Shown in pieces: positions 17,256 through 26,202 of a stretch of DNA of 64,000 nucleotides (position 1 is its first letter; each line of letters starts with the position of its first letter). The stretch lies in the NCBI GenBank assembly GCA_025499705.1, contig JAFMVE010000027.1:1-64000 (forward strand), read 5' to 3'. The position numbers were made by a program, and so were the translations under genes. Below the pieces are notes generated by a model. The model was given only the letters and a program-made list of their open reading frames with translations, had not been told where the DNA came from and did no database searches. This DNA is from Carboxylicivirga caseinilyticus. Lineage in GTDB: Bacteria; Bacteroidota; Bacteroidia; Bacteroidales; Marinilabiliaceae.

Positions 17256-18593
17256 ATGAATCAAGAACCTAACATAATTGCCGCCATCGATATTGGTACA
17301 ACTAAAATTGTTGCCATTGTAGGGCGAAAGACAGAAGAAGGAAAACTTCGATTGTTGGGCATGGAACAGGTGCCTTCAATTGGAGTGAAGCGTGGGGTTG
17401 TTTTAAATATTGATGAAACAGTATCGTCAATAAAACAGGTAATTGCCAAAATTGAACAAAAATTAAATATCACACTAACCGAAGTGTTTGTGGGTATTGC
17501 TGGACAGCACATCAAAAGTATGAGAAATCGTGCCTATCGCTTTATCGAAAATGGCTTCGAGATTAATCAGAAAGATGTTGACCAACTGTTTGATGATAAT
17601 TACAAAATACCGGTTGAGGCTGGTGAGAAAATCATGCATGTTATACCACAGGATTACATTGTGGATAACGAAACCGGAGTGAAAAATCCGGTGGGTATGT
17701 CCGGACGTCGATTGGAAGGAAATTTCCACATTGTGTTAGGACGTATTGCTTCAGTTAAAAATATTGAGAAATGTATTCACAGAGTGGCCTTACAACTTAA
17801 CGACTTGATTCTTGAGCCACTTGCATCTTCAAAAAGTGTTTTAACTGAAGAAGAAAAAGAAGCGGGTGTTGTATTGGTTGATATTGGCGGTGGTACAACT
17901 GATGTTGCTGTTTTTTACGATGGAATAATACGTCATACCGCAGTTATACCTTTTGGGGGTAATGTGGTGACGTCCGATATAAAAGAAGGTTGTTCGGTTT
18001 TGTATAAACAAGCTGAATCTTTAAAAGTCCAATTTGGATCTGCTGTAGGAGATATGGCCCGTGAGGACATGGTGGTAACCATTCCGGGAGTTGCAGGTTG
18101 GGAACCAAAAGAGATTTCATTCAAAAGTCTTTCTTACATTATTCAGGCTAGAATGGAAGAAATTATCGATTACGTTTTGTTCCAGATCGAGAGCTCAGGA
18201 TGTTACGATAAATTAGGTGCCGGTATTGTTTTAACAGGTGGTGGTTCTCTTTTGAAAGATCTGCCTCAGTTAATTAAATTTAGAACCGGATTAGATGTTC
18301 GTATGGGATTACCTGATCGTTTTATTGAAGGTAATTTACCTGAAATGGCGCATCTTCCTAATTACTCTACAAGTATTGGGTTGGTTTTAAGTGCAATGGA
18401 ACGACCAAAGCGTAAAATTATTGAACCTGAGTTATTTGGTGAAGTAGAACCTCAGAAGCAGGATATCAATAATAAGTCTGTGAAACGCGAAAAACCTAAG
18501 AAGGAGAAAAGTAGTTATATGACCGGAAACCTGTTTAGTGGGTTGACTAAAAAGATTGAGACCATCTTTGATGAGAAAGATGTTGAAATGTAG
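17256..18593 (+). CDS. ftsA: Cell division protein FtsA (actin-like)
   Basis: This 445-residue actin-family ATPase tethers FtsZ to the membrane. The phosphate-1 motif AAIDIGTTKIVAIVG starts near residue 9, the SHS2 (1C) domain insert occupies roughly 85-165, and phosphate-2 VVLVDIGGGTTDVAVF is near 205. The C-terminal segment NLFSGLTKKIETIF is an amphipathic helix suited to membrane targeting, preceded by a charged linker rich in Lys and Glu. It starts 4 bases after ftsQ. Confidence 0.95.
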   Translation: MNQEPNIIAAIDIGTTKIVAIVGRKTEEGKLRLLGMEQVPSIGVKRGVVLNIDETVSSIKQVIAKIEQKLNITLTEVFVGIAGQHIKSMRNRAYRFIENGFEINQKDVDQLFDDNYKIPVEAGEKIMHVIPQDYIVDNETGVKNPVGMSGRRLEGNFHIVLGRIASVKNIEKCIHRVALQLNDLILEPLASSKSVLTEEEKEAGVVLVDIGGGTTDVAVFYDGIIRHTAVIPFGGNVVTSDIKEGCSVLYKQAESLKVQFGSAVGDMAREDMVVTIPGVAGWEPKEISFKSLSYIIQARMEEIIDYVLFQIESSGCYDKLGAGIVLTGGGSLLKDLPQLIKFRTGLDVRMGLPDRFIEGNLPEMAHLPNYSTSIGLVLSAMERPKRKIIEPELFGEVEPQKQDINNKSVKREKPKKEKSSYMTGNLFSGLTKKIETIFDEKDVEM

Positions 18594-18614
18594 TGGTGAT
18601 TAAAACGGACGGAA

Positions 18615-20123
18615 ATGAGTGAAGATTTGATGAATTTTGATATGCCTCAGAATAATTCTTCGATTATCAAAGTGATCGGGGTAGGAGGAGGCGGAAGCAA
18701 CGCCGTCAACTACATGTACAGTCTGGGCATAAAAGATGTTAGTTTTGTGGTGTGTAACACCGATGCACAGGCATTAGAGAATAGTCCTGTTCCTGTTAAA
18801 ATTCAGTTAGGTGAATCATTAACCGAAGGAAGAGGTGCAGGTAACCGTCCCGACAGAGGGCGTGAAGCAGCCATTGAGAACCTCGAAGATGTTGTACGGG
18901 TATTGGAAAACAATACCAAAATGGTGTTTGTAACTGCTGGTATGGGTGGAGGCACCGGTACAGGAGCTGCTCCTATTATAGCAAAAAAAGCTAAGGAGAT
19001 GGGCATCTTAACAGTTGGTATTGTAACCATTCCTTTCCGCTTTGAAGGTAAACTGAGAATCAATCAGGCACTTGATGGTATTGCCGAGATGGAGAAGAAC
19101 GTCGATTCGTTGCTTATTATCAACAATGAGCGTTTGCGTGAGATGTTTGGTGATCTGAAACTGTCCAATGCTTTCTCCAGAGCTGATGATGTTTTATCTA
19201 CAGCAGCAAAAGGTATCGCAGAGATCATTACGGTTCATGGCTATATAAACGTCGACTTTGCTGATGTTGAAACAGTGATGAAAGATAGTGGTGTGGCTAT
19301 TATGGGATCGGCCTATGCCGAGGGAGCTACTCGTGCCATTGATGCAATTCAGGCCTCATTGGAGTCTCCATTGCTGAATAATAATGATATTAAAGGAGCT
19401 AAAAATATACTTCTGAATATAACCTCGGGAAGTGATGAGGTGACCATGGATGAAGTGGGTGAAATAACCGACTATGTGCAAGAGGTTGTTGGTGACAGTG
19501 CTTCGATTATTTGGGGTACAGGTAACGATGAATCTTTAGCAGGTCAGGTTTGTGTAACCATTATTGCGACTGGTTTTGTTTCCGGTCAGTTAATAGAGCA
19601 TCAGGAGAAAAAGAAACAGGATGCCGTAACCCGTTTTTCACTTGACGAGAATGGAGAGGTTACAGATGCTGTTATAGAAGACGAAGAAAGTGCTTTTGAT
19701 CTCTCAGATGAGGAAGAAGGAGTTGGCAGAGTTGTAGATTTCGAAAAGATCGAAAAACAAAAACAACAGCGAATAGATAAGTATTATAAACCAATTGTTC
19801 CTCAAAATACCAATAAGGTGCCTGAAGTTGAGAAGTTTCAACTGGACGATAATCTATTTGATACCGGTTATGGTATGGAGCAAAGTGCTGCAACATATGG
19901 CCATCGTCGTGTTCAACTAACGCAGGAGGAGATGGAAGATGAAAGAATGATAGAGCAATTGGAAAATATCCCGGCTTATAAACGTAAACAGATGGCTTTG
20001 GGTAAAACCAAACCGGAAGTAAGTCCACAGTCGCAGGTAAGTCGTTTTTCTTTATCTGATGATTCAAAGAATGGACCACGCATTAGCAGGGATAATCCAT
20101 ACTTACATGATAATGTTGATTAA
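18615..20123 (+). CDS. ftsZ: Cell division GTPase FtsZ with long C-terminal tail
   Basis: This 502-residue tubulin homologue forms the Z ring. The core (about 17-325) has GVGGGGSNAVNYM and the tubulin signature GMGGGTGTGAAP. The disordered linker is long and acidic, then lysine/glutamine rich. A motif like the FtsA-binding tail, NIPAYKRKQM, lies at 451-460 but is not terminal: 42 further residues follow, ending NPYLHDNVD, a terminal motif I associate with Bacteroidota FtsZ. It is 21 bases downstream of ftsA. Confidence 0.96.
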   Translation: MSEDLMNFDMPQNNSSIIKVIGVGGGGSNAVNYMYSLGIKDVSFVVCNTDAQALENSPVPVKIQLGESLTEGRGAGNRPDRGREAAIENLEDVVRVLENNTKMVFVTAGMGGGTGTGAAPIIAKKAKEMGILTVGIVTIPFRFEGKLRINQALDGIAEMEKNVDSLLIINNERLREMFGDLKLSNAFSRADDVLSTAAKGIAEIITVHGYINVDFADVETVMKDSGVAIMGSAYAEGATRAIDAIQASLESPLLNNNDIKGAKNILLNITSGSDEVTMDEVGEITDYVQEVVGDSASIIWGTGNDESLAGQVCVTIIATGFVSGQLIEHQEKKKQDAVTRFSLDENGEVTDAVIEDEESAFDLSDEEEGVGRVVDFEKIEKQKQQRIDKYYKPIVPQNTNKVPEVEKFQLDDNLFDTGYGMEQSAATYGHRRVQLTQEEMEDERMIEQLENIPAYKRKQMALGKTKPEVSPQSQVSRFSLSDDSKNGPRISRDNPYLHDNVD

Positions 20124-20135
20124 AGCAAAAATACA

Positions 20136-20585
20136 ATGAGTTTAGAAGTAACACTTAATAATGATATTAAAGAAGCCATGAAGGCTAAGGATCGTATCCG
20201 TTTAGAGGCTTTACGTGGTATTAAAAAAGAAGTTCTTGAAGCAAAAACAGCCAAGGATGGAAGTGGTGAATTAACAGATACGGATATTGTAAAAATTATA
20301 CAGAAAATGGTGAAGCAGCGTAAGGATGCTGCAGCTCTTTTCTCAGAACAAAACAGAGCAGATTTAGCTGAAAAGGAATTGGCCGAAGTAGAGGCAATTT
20401 CGGGCTATTTGCCAGCTCAAATGAGTAAAGATGAGTTAGTAGTTGCTGTTAAGGCTATCATTGAACAAACAGGTGCAACATCAATGAAAGAGATGGGTAA
20501 GGTGATGGGAGTAGCATCGAAAGAACTGGCAGGTAAAGCTGATGGTAAAGATATTTCTGCTGTTGTTAAAGAACTTTTAGGATAG
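20136..20585 (+). CDS. yqeY: GatB/YqeY domain protein
   Basis: This 149-residue small helical protein belongs to the GatB/YqeY family, which resembles the tRNA-binding tail domain of the amidotransferase subunit GatB. Typical stretches are EAMKAKDRIRLEALRGIKKE near the start, YLPAQMS (about 91) and the C-terminal GKVMGVASKELAGKADGK. Its cellular function is not firmly established. It lies 12 bases after ftsZ, as is common in Bacteroidota, and is the last gene before a terminator. Confidence 0.9.
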   Translation: MSLEVTLNNDIKEAMKAKDRIRLEALRGIKKEVLEAKTAKDGSGELTDTDIVKIIQKMVKQRKDAAALFSEQNRADLAEKELAEVEAISGYLPAQMSKDELVVAVKAIIEQTGATSMKEMGKVMGVASKELAGKADGKDISAVVKELLG

Positions 20586-20608
20586 TACGATTAGATTAAA
20601 ATATAGGT

Positions 20609-20637
20609 AACCGGATTCGAAAGATTCCGGTTTTTTT
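20609..20637 (+). terminator. Rho-independent terminator of the dcw operon
   Basis: AACCGGA (20609-20615) pairs with TCCGGTT (20626-20632), followed by a run of T through 20637. It lies 23 bases after the yqeY stop and ends the roughly 16-kb plus-strand cluster. Confidence 0.85.
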
Positions 20638-20700
20638 GTGCCCAGTTATTTCTTTTAATTTTTGGAACTGCAATCGTATGCACGATGACAATAGTATCAA

Positions 20701-20730
20701 AAAAAAGCAGAACATGAAGTTCTGCTTTTT
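20701..20730. terminator. Bidirectional terminator between yqeY and the ppiD-like gene
   Basis: A symmetric hairpin (AAAAGCAGAAC / GTTCTGCTTTT) has an A-run on its left and a T-run on its right, so it can act on both strands. On the minus strand it lies 20 bases past the stop of the PpiD-type gene and probably ends the coaX-ppiD operon. Confidence 0.85.
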
Positions 20731-20750
20731 GTATATAACATAGATAAATT

Positions 20751-22811
20751 CTAGTAGAATTTAATTCTTTCGTCTACAATATTGGCTTTGTCCTTAATAG
20801 TCTGATATGCCTGGTAAACTTTGTAAGCATTGTTTTGCTTCATTTGAGCTTTAGCCGCTTCAACATCAGTTTCATCCATGGTAACATTAGTAACTTTAAC
20901 AACAAATACTCCGTTGTTACCTGCAACAGGTGCACTGACTTCACCTTGTTTTGCTGTTGTTGCCAATGCAACTAGGGCTGGTTCAACACCTGCACCAGGC
21001 ACCTGGTATGAAGCAAATGTAATATCGTTTGCCGATTGAACTTCTTCGTTAATTGCAGAAGCCAAAGCATTCAGGTCATTACCTTTTTTATTGTTGTTGA
21101 TTTCAGCAATCAATTGTTCTGCTTTTTTCTCATTACGTAACTGGCGCTCTATTGCAGATTTTACAGAAGCTAAAGATTGGTATCCTTCTTCGTTGATTCC
21201 GGTTAGGTATGCGATTACATATTCATCACCAAACTCAAAAATCTCTGACATGTCTTTAAGATCAGCTTTGAATGCCCAACGCACCATTTCTCTTGAATTC
21301 TCAAGATTAGAAACTTTGCGATCTGCCTGACGGATGTTACGTCCGTATCTTTTAATCAGGTTTTCGCTTTGAATACTCTCATTAAACTGATCGTAAGTTT
21401 TGTTTTGAGAGGCAAATTTAGCAGCCTGCGCATAAACCTGTTGATTAGTTTTAGAGCTGTATGTAATCTGACGATCAAGTGTTGCAATGTTATATTTTGT
21501 AACAGGAGTTCCTTTATCCTGGATGTTGATAATGTGAATGCCAAATTGAGTCTGAACTTTCACAATATCGCCTTTTTTACCATTGAAACAAGCATCGTTA
21601 AATTCTTTTACCATGGTTCCTTCGTTGAACCATCCAAGGTCGCCACCATTAATAGCGGATCCAGGATCCTGAGAATTAGAACGAGCGATATCAGCAAAAT
21701 TAGCTCCACCTTTAACAAGATTAAACAGGCTATCAGCAACAGCTGGATCTTTTAATAAGATGTGACGTGCTTTTACTGAGTCAGGCATTTCCTTAATATC
21801 AACCAAACGAGTTAATTTGTAGGTTTCGCCTTCCAGATAAGGTCCGTAAACTTCACCAACCTTAGCACCACTAACAAAATCCTGTAGTTGTATACTCAGT
21901 TGTTCTTTTTTCCAGTTACGATCAGCGTACTCAGTTTCTGAGTTCATTTTAACATACTGAATTGGGTCAGTATCAGGATTTGCAAACTCAGCTCTTGATT
22001 TAGTAATCCAATCAAGAGTTGCTTCTTTATCTTCAGCCGAAGGTTTTACTTCAAAAGAAACATATTCAACTTCGCGAGTAGCATCTTGTTTGTAGTTTTC
22101 AATGTTTTTGTTGTAATAATCTTTGATTTCACTTTCAGAAATAACGATAGTTGAATCTGAAATAGAACGGTAACGTTTTACAACAAAATCGAAATCAACA
22201 ACTGCTTTCTTGGCTTCAGCTTCAGCTTGAGCTTCGGCGGTTGTGATAAACATTCCTTTGTTTAGTAATTCACTATATTTTTTCATTAAACGCTCTTTCT
22301 TGATTTGTTTCTCAAGAAACATCCAGTAGAAACGAGCATTTGAATCATTGTTTTTCTGACTAAGGAAATTGATTACTTGTTGCTTGTCAAAAATTCCTGT
22401 TTGAGGATTGGTAAACATTTGACGAATCTGAGGGTGTACATTTTTACCTGTAGCCATCTCAAAAATTTCATCAGATGTCACTTCTATTCCAAGCTCATCA
22501 TACTTCTCATTCATAATTACATCCTGAACCAGTTGATTCCATGCAGTTTCTCTTAATTCATAAGAAGTATTCTCATCCATTCCGGCCGAACGGGAATTGA
22601 GTTTATAGTAATCTTCTAATTCAGTTAAATAAGCCTGATATTCAGGTAATGATACAGTAGTTCCGTTTATTTCAGCAATTTCCATCTGACTGCTTCTAAA
22701 CATAGAACCCCCTGAGTTCATTAAGTCTCCCAACAAAAAGGCAGCCATACCGACACCGATCACAACGATCACTAAACCGGCTTTGCTCCTAATTTTTTCT
22801 AATGTTGCCAT
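20751..22811 (-). CDS. ppiD: PpiD-type periplasmic foldase with SurA N-terminal and parvulin domains
   Basis: This 686-residue protein has an N-terminal membrane anchor (about 12-29), a SurA/PpiD-like chaperone region, and one parvulin peptidyl-prolyl isomerase domain around 345-440, recognisable from VKARHILLKD, INGGDLGWF and QFGIHIINI. PpiD-type proteins are anchored in the inner membrane and help newly exported outer-membrane proteins fold. A second, degenerate rotamase-like region may follow (about 500-620). It is the last gene of an operon that also holds lptC and outer-membrane genes, which fits an envelope-biogenesis role. Identity as PpiD rather than another SurA-type foldase is by architecture. 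Confidence 0.85.
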   Translation of the reverse strand: MATLEKIRSKAGLVIVVIGVGMAAFLLGDLMNSGGSMFRSSQMEIAEINGTTVSLPEYQAYLTELEDYYKLNSRSAGMDENTSYELRETAWNQLVQDVIMNEKYDELGIEVTSDEIFEMATGKNVHPQIRQMFTNPQTGIFDKQQVINFLSQKNNDSNARFYWMFLEKQIKKERLMKKYSELLNKGMFITTAEAQAEAEAKKAVVDFDFVVKRYRSISDSTIVISESEIKDYYNKNIENYKQDATREVEYVSFEVKPSAEDKEATLDWITKSRAEFANPDTDPIQYVKMNSETEYADRNWKKEQLSIQLQDFVSGAKVGEVYGPYLEGETYKLTRLVDIKEMPDSVKARHILLKDPAVADSLFNLVKGGANFADIARSNSQDPGSAINGGDLGWFNEGTMVKEFNDACFNGKKGDIVKVQTQFGIHIINIQDKGTPVTKYNIATLDRQITYSSKTNQQVYAQAAKFASQNKTYDQFNESIQSENLIKRYGRNIRQADRKVSNLENSREMVRWAFKADLKDMSEIFEFGDEYVIAYLTGINEEGYQSLASVKSAIERQLRNEKKAEQLIAEINNNKKGNDLNALASAINEEVQSANDITFASYQVPGAGVEPALVALATTAKQGEVSAPVAGNNGVFVVKVTNVTMDETDVEAAKAQMKQNNAYKVYQAYQTIKDKANIVDERIKFY

Positions 22812-22922
22812 TCTTTATTACTTATAATTATTGTCTTTTTTCAAAATAGGTTACGAATATACAAAAAACATAGTATTATGCATTCTGACGATGATTCTTT
22901 ATATGAATAAAGTTTCAATAAA

Positions 22923-24188
22923 TTACTGAGAGGAAATAGAAACCTTCACCAATTCGATGCGTGCATTGGTCGCCTGCAGAATCTGGAAGGTAAAACTACC
23001 AATGTTAATTACATCATTCACCTCTGGTATTGATTTATTATGAGTCAGAATTAATCCTGCTATTGTTTCGTAATCGTCAGATAGGGGCAGGTTTATTTTG
23101 TATTTTTCGATCAGGTAATCAATTTCTAGTCGAGCAGAGAAAATGTATTCAGTCTCACTTAGTTTTTGTTCTACATGTTCCGAAACATCATGCTCATCGT
23201 TAATCTCTCCAAATATTTCCTCCAGAATGTCTTCCAAAGTTACAACGCCTGCTGTACCACCAAATTCGTCAACTACGAGGGCAATACTTTTATGCTCTTT
23301 AGTAAATAGTTCCAGAACTTTATTAGCTGTCATAGTTTCCGGAACAATGGAGATCGGACTCACACAGTTTCGAAGTTTTTTAGGATTCTTAAACAGTGAT
23401 GATACATGTACGTATCCAATGATATTATCGATACTATCTTTAAAAACCAATATTTTTGAAAGGCCTGTTTCAATAAATTTTTGTCTCAATGGCTCAATCT
23501 CTTCTTGTACTTCTATGGCCTGAAGGTCTGTCCGGGGTACCGTACAATCTCTGATTTTAAGTTTTGAAAAATCAAGGGCGTTTTTCAATAATTTGATTTC
23601 ATGAGAGGCATCGTCTGTTTTATCTATTTTGTCGTGATGTTCGGTTAACAGGTTATCGAGGTCTACTCTTCCCAACATCCATTTGGCTCGGGGTTGGATG
23701 TTTTTTGAGCGCAGAATTACCTTTATCACAACGTTTGAAAGCCACATGGTAAAGCGGCTGATTGGATAAAGTATAGTGTAAAAAAACAGCAAAGGCAAAG
23801 CAAAAACATTCAATAGCATTGTGGGATGTATCCTAAAAAGTGTTTTTGGAAGAAACTCAGCTGTTATTAAAATTATTAATGTTGAAAAAGAGGTTTGCAG
23901 CAGTAATATGCCACTGTCTGAATCGGTGATATGCAATTTTATAAATGGCTCTAATATATCTGCCATTTGTAAGCCATATATAACCAAGGCTACATTGTTG
24001 CCCACTAATATGGTAGAAAGGAACACCTCCGGATTCTGAACAAACCGATCAATGATTCGCGCAGGAAAAGGATATTTTTTTTTATTGAGTTCCAGCAATA
24101 GTTTGTTAGAACTGAAAAAGGCCATTTCACAACCTGAAAAGAAGGCTGAGAAAATTAAGGTTAATAAAATGATCGTGTAAGTGTTCAT
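22923..24188 (-). CDS. CNNM/CorC family protein (DUF21-CBS-CorC_HlyC)
   Basis: This 421-residue protein has an N-terminal DUF21/CNNM membrane domain with four helices (about 1-155, beginning FSAFFSGCEMAFFS), a pair of CBS domains (about 200-325, including AVVDEFGGTAGVVTLEDILEE with one substitution) and a C-terminal CorC/HlyC domain (about 335-415). The family, often annotated as hemolysin, is associated with Mg2+/Co2+ efflux or resistance; CBS domains bind adenine nucleotides. It sits between lptC and the ppiD-like gene in the same transcript. Confidence 0.88.
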   Translation of the reverse strand: MNTYTIILLTLIFSAFFSGCEMAFFSSNKLLLELNKKKYPFPARIIDRFVQNPEVFLSTILVGNNVALVIYGLQMADILEPFIKLHITDSDSGILLLQTSFSTLIILITAEFLPKTLFRIHPTMLLNVFALPLLFFYTILYPISRFTMWLSNVVIKVILRSKNIQPRAKWMLGRVDLDNLLTEHHDKIDKTDDASHEIKLLKNALDFSKLKIRDCTVPRTDLQAIEVQEEIEPLRQKFIETGLSKILVFKDSIDNIIGYVHVSSLFKNPKKLRNCVSPISIVPETMTANKVLELFTKEHKSIALVVDEFGGTAGVVTLEDILEEIFGEINDEHDVSEHVEQKLSETEYIFSARLEIDYLIEKYKINLPLSDDYETIAGLILTHNKSIPEVNDVINIGSFTFQILQATNARIELVKVSISSQ

Positions 24189-24227
24189 TTATGCAATGCG
24201 ACTATTCAGTATGAAAGATAGGAAAAA

Positions 24228-24821
24228 TTAATTGGAACCATCATCTTCGAATTCCATTTCACCTGATATATCTCTGATTTCCCATTGATCCATATTCTGA
24301 TCAGCGTCAAATCCTGTACCCATCCAAATTCCACTTTCGCTGGTAATTTTCACGAATTTATCTGAGTAGATAATTTCTTTTTTAGTATCCCAAAACAATT
24401 GTTCTGTATTCAGAATCTCATTTTTTTCACTTACTGCCTCAACATCGTTATTTAGTTCCCACAGTTCGTCTTTTTCGTAGTAGATGGCATGGCGGGCTTT
24501 GATTTGTCCTTTTACACTTCCATCAGTGTTATAGGTAATCACATTTAATCCTTGTGGAAATTCAATTCTTGCTTCATCTTTTGAATAAGTAAAGTGTTTC
24601 ATTTCAGGTGTAATAACACGCCTTTGTACTCTTCCGGAATCGGTAAAAACACTCTCTAAATCACGAAATACAAGGGAAGGTATTTCTTCCCTGTTGCTAA
24701 TAGCTTGAATTTCTTCGGGTTTATTGGTTGAGCATGAGCTCGATAAAACATAAACAGCAAGCAGTAATATACTGCTTGCTGAATATATAATGTGTTTAGT
24801 ATTTTTAAAATAAGGTATCAA
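24228..24821 (-). CDS. lptC: LPS export periplasmic protein LptC (lipoprotein)
   Basis: This 197-residue protein has an N-terminal hydrophobic segment ending in a lipobox-like VLSSSC, then a beta-jellyroll domain of the LptC/OstA-like family (about 60-190) with ARIEFPQGLNVI and FWDTKKEIIYSDKFV. LptC passes lipopolysaccharide from LptBFG to the LptA bridge. In E. coli it is a bitopic membrane protein; a lipoprotein form is usual in Bacteroidota. The start appears to be TTG (24821), since no ATG precedes the signal sequence; it is 4 bases after the TPR gene. Confidence 0.85.
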   Translation of the reverse strand: MIPYFKNTKHIIYSASSILLLAVYVLSSSCSTNKPEEIQAISNREEIPSLVFRDLESVFTDSGRVQRRVITPEMKHFTYSKDEARIEFPQGLNVITYNTDGSVKGQIKARHAIYYEKDELWELNNDVEAVSEKNEILNTEQLFWDTKKEIIYSDKFVKITSESGIWMGTGFDADQNMDQWEIRDISGEMEFEDDGSN

Positions 24822-24825
24822 GTGC

Positions 24826-26175
24826 TTATTTTTTAGCTCTAACTGTTGTTTGAACGTTAATCCAGTCTCCCAATTTGTATGCTTCTCCTTCTTTTAAGTT
24901 ACGGAAGAAGATTTCTTCTGTACCAGGGAAATATTGAGAATAAGTAACAATCAAATCATTTGCTTCGCTTGCTGATTCCGGATCAACAGATTTAGCTTTT
25001 GCGAATTGATCAACTGCAGCCCAATAAGCTGTTTTGTGTTCAAATTCATCAGCTCCAAAGTTATTTGCTCCAGCGGCATAAGCTTTACCGATCATGATGT
25101 AAGGTTTACCCCAATCTGGACGTAAAGCAATAGCTTTATATGCTTCTGCACGCACAGCAGCATATTGTTTTTGCGACAAATAGATTATTGAAAGGTAGTT
25201 ATGATATTTAGCTTTTGTGTTGATATCTTCTTCCAATTCAACAGCTTCTTTGCCATATTGTATCGCTTTGTCAAGATCGTTTGTTTTCAAATACATCTGC
25301 ATTAAACCAAATGCTGAAGATGAAGATGGTTCAATGTTATGCAAATGCTCTGATGACTTGTAAAACAAATCAGACTCGGTACAATCACCTCTCGCCAACA
25401 ATCGGTTTACTCTTTTTAACCAGTCTAAATCCTGAGTATGATCTGGTAATTGAGGTTCAAAGATACTAGCTAAAGTTCCACAGTCGGCAGCTCCACTTTG
25501 AGCAAAAAGGCCTTCAACTTGATTCTTAAGCTCAATAAGCTTGTCAGTATATTTCGAATCAGCATCAATTTGTTTCTGGAAAATGTTTGAAACTTCAATA
25601 TAAGTATCAACTAAATCTTCAGCTGTAGTGGCGTTTAATTTAAAAGTAGCAACTGTACTCATCATATATGACATCAATACAGCAGGTTGAGCGCTTGCTT
25701 TACGTTCAGATACAGTTTGTTTTAATAGAGCCTGAGCTTCTTTTACCACTTCAGGATCATCTTTCTTATACTGTAGCATCGAAACAGCTTTTTTACCATT
25801 GATGTATGAAGCAGGATACCTCTTGTGATCACCAAAATATTTAATTCTTTGGTCGTAGACCTTCATCAATAATTGATAAAGCTCTTCCTGTTTAGTAGCA
25901 TCTTTTTCTTTTTTCATCATGGCTTGAATCATGTTCTCGCCATCAGAATAAATGCGGCTGGTTGACAATGGGCATTCATTAAATGCAATTTGCCAATATG
26001 GAAATGCTTCTTTTAAGTTTTTTTGCTTATAGTATTCAGCATAAAGCGAAAGGTTTTCTAAGCATCTTACGCTATCCTCTCCATGTCCATATTTGGACCC
26101 ATCTTCAACTCCCTTTTGTGCAAATGCAGCAGTGCTTAAAAGCAAGGCTGTAATTAGTAATGTAGTAATTTTCAT
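24826..26175 (-). CDS. Secreted tetratricopeptide-repeat protein
   Basis: This protein of about 449 residues has a cleavable signal peptide (MKITTLLITALLLSTAAFAQ). The body is helical, with recognisable TPR-like units in the C-terminal half (about 280-400: DLDKAIQYGKEAVELEE, YAAVRAEAYKAIALRPDWG). An alternative ATG at 26181 adds two residues. The protein probably works in the periplasm as a scaffold. Its conserved place between an outer-membrane protein gene and lptC suggests a part in envelope assembly, but no specific function can be assigned. Confidence 0.8.
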   Translation of the reverse strand: MKITTLLITALLLSTAAFAQKGVEDGSKYGHGEDSVRCLENLSLYAEYYKQKNLKEAFPYWQIAFNECPLSTSRIYSDGENMIQAMMKKEKDATKQEELYQLLMKVYDQRIKYFGDHKRYPASYINGKKAVSMLQYKKDDPEVVKEAQALLKQTVSERKASAQPAVLMSYMMSTVATFKLNATTAEDLVDTYIEVSNIFQKQIDADSKYTDKLIELKNQVEGLFAQSGAADCGTLASIFEPQLPDHTQDLDWLKRVNRLLARGDCTESDLFYKSSEHLHNIEPSSSSAFGLMQMYLKTNDLDKAIQYGKEAVELEEDINTKAKYHNYLSIIYLSQKQYAAVRAEAYKAIALRPDWGKPYIMIGKAYAAGANNFGADEFEHKTAYWAAVDQFAKAKSVDPESASEANDLIVTYSQYFPGTEEIFFRNLKEGEAYKLGDWINVQTTVRAKK

Positions 26176-26202
26176 TGGCATGGTATTGCGGTTTATCTTT
26201 TA

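Noticed and set aside
19672-20079. 135-residue minus-strand frame over the ftsZ tail
   Set aside because: It is a shadow of the ftsZ linker with no signal, motif or spacing that suggests a gene.
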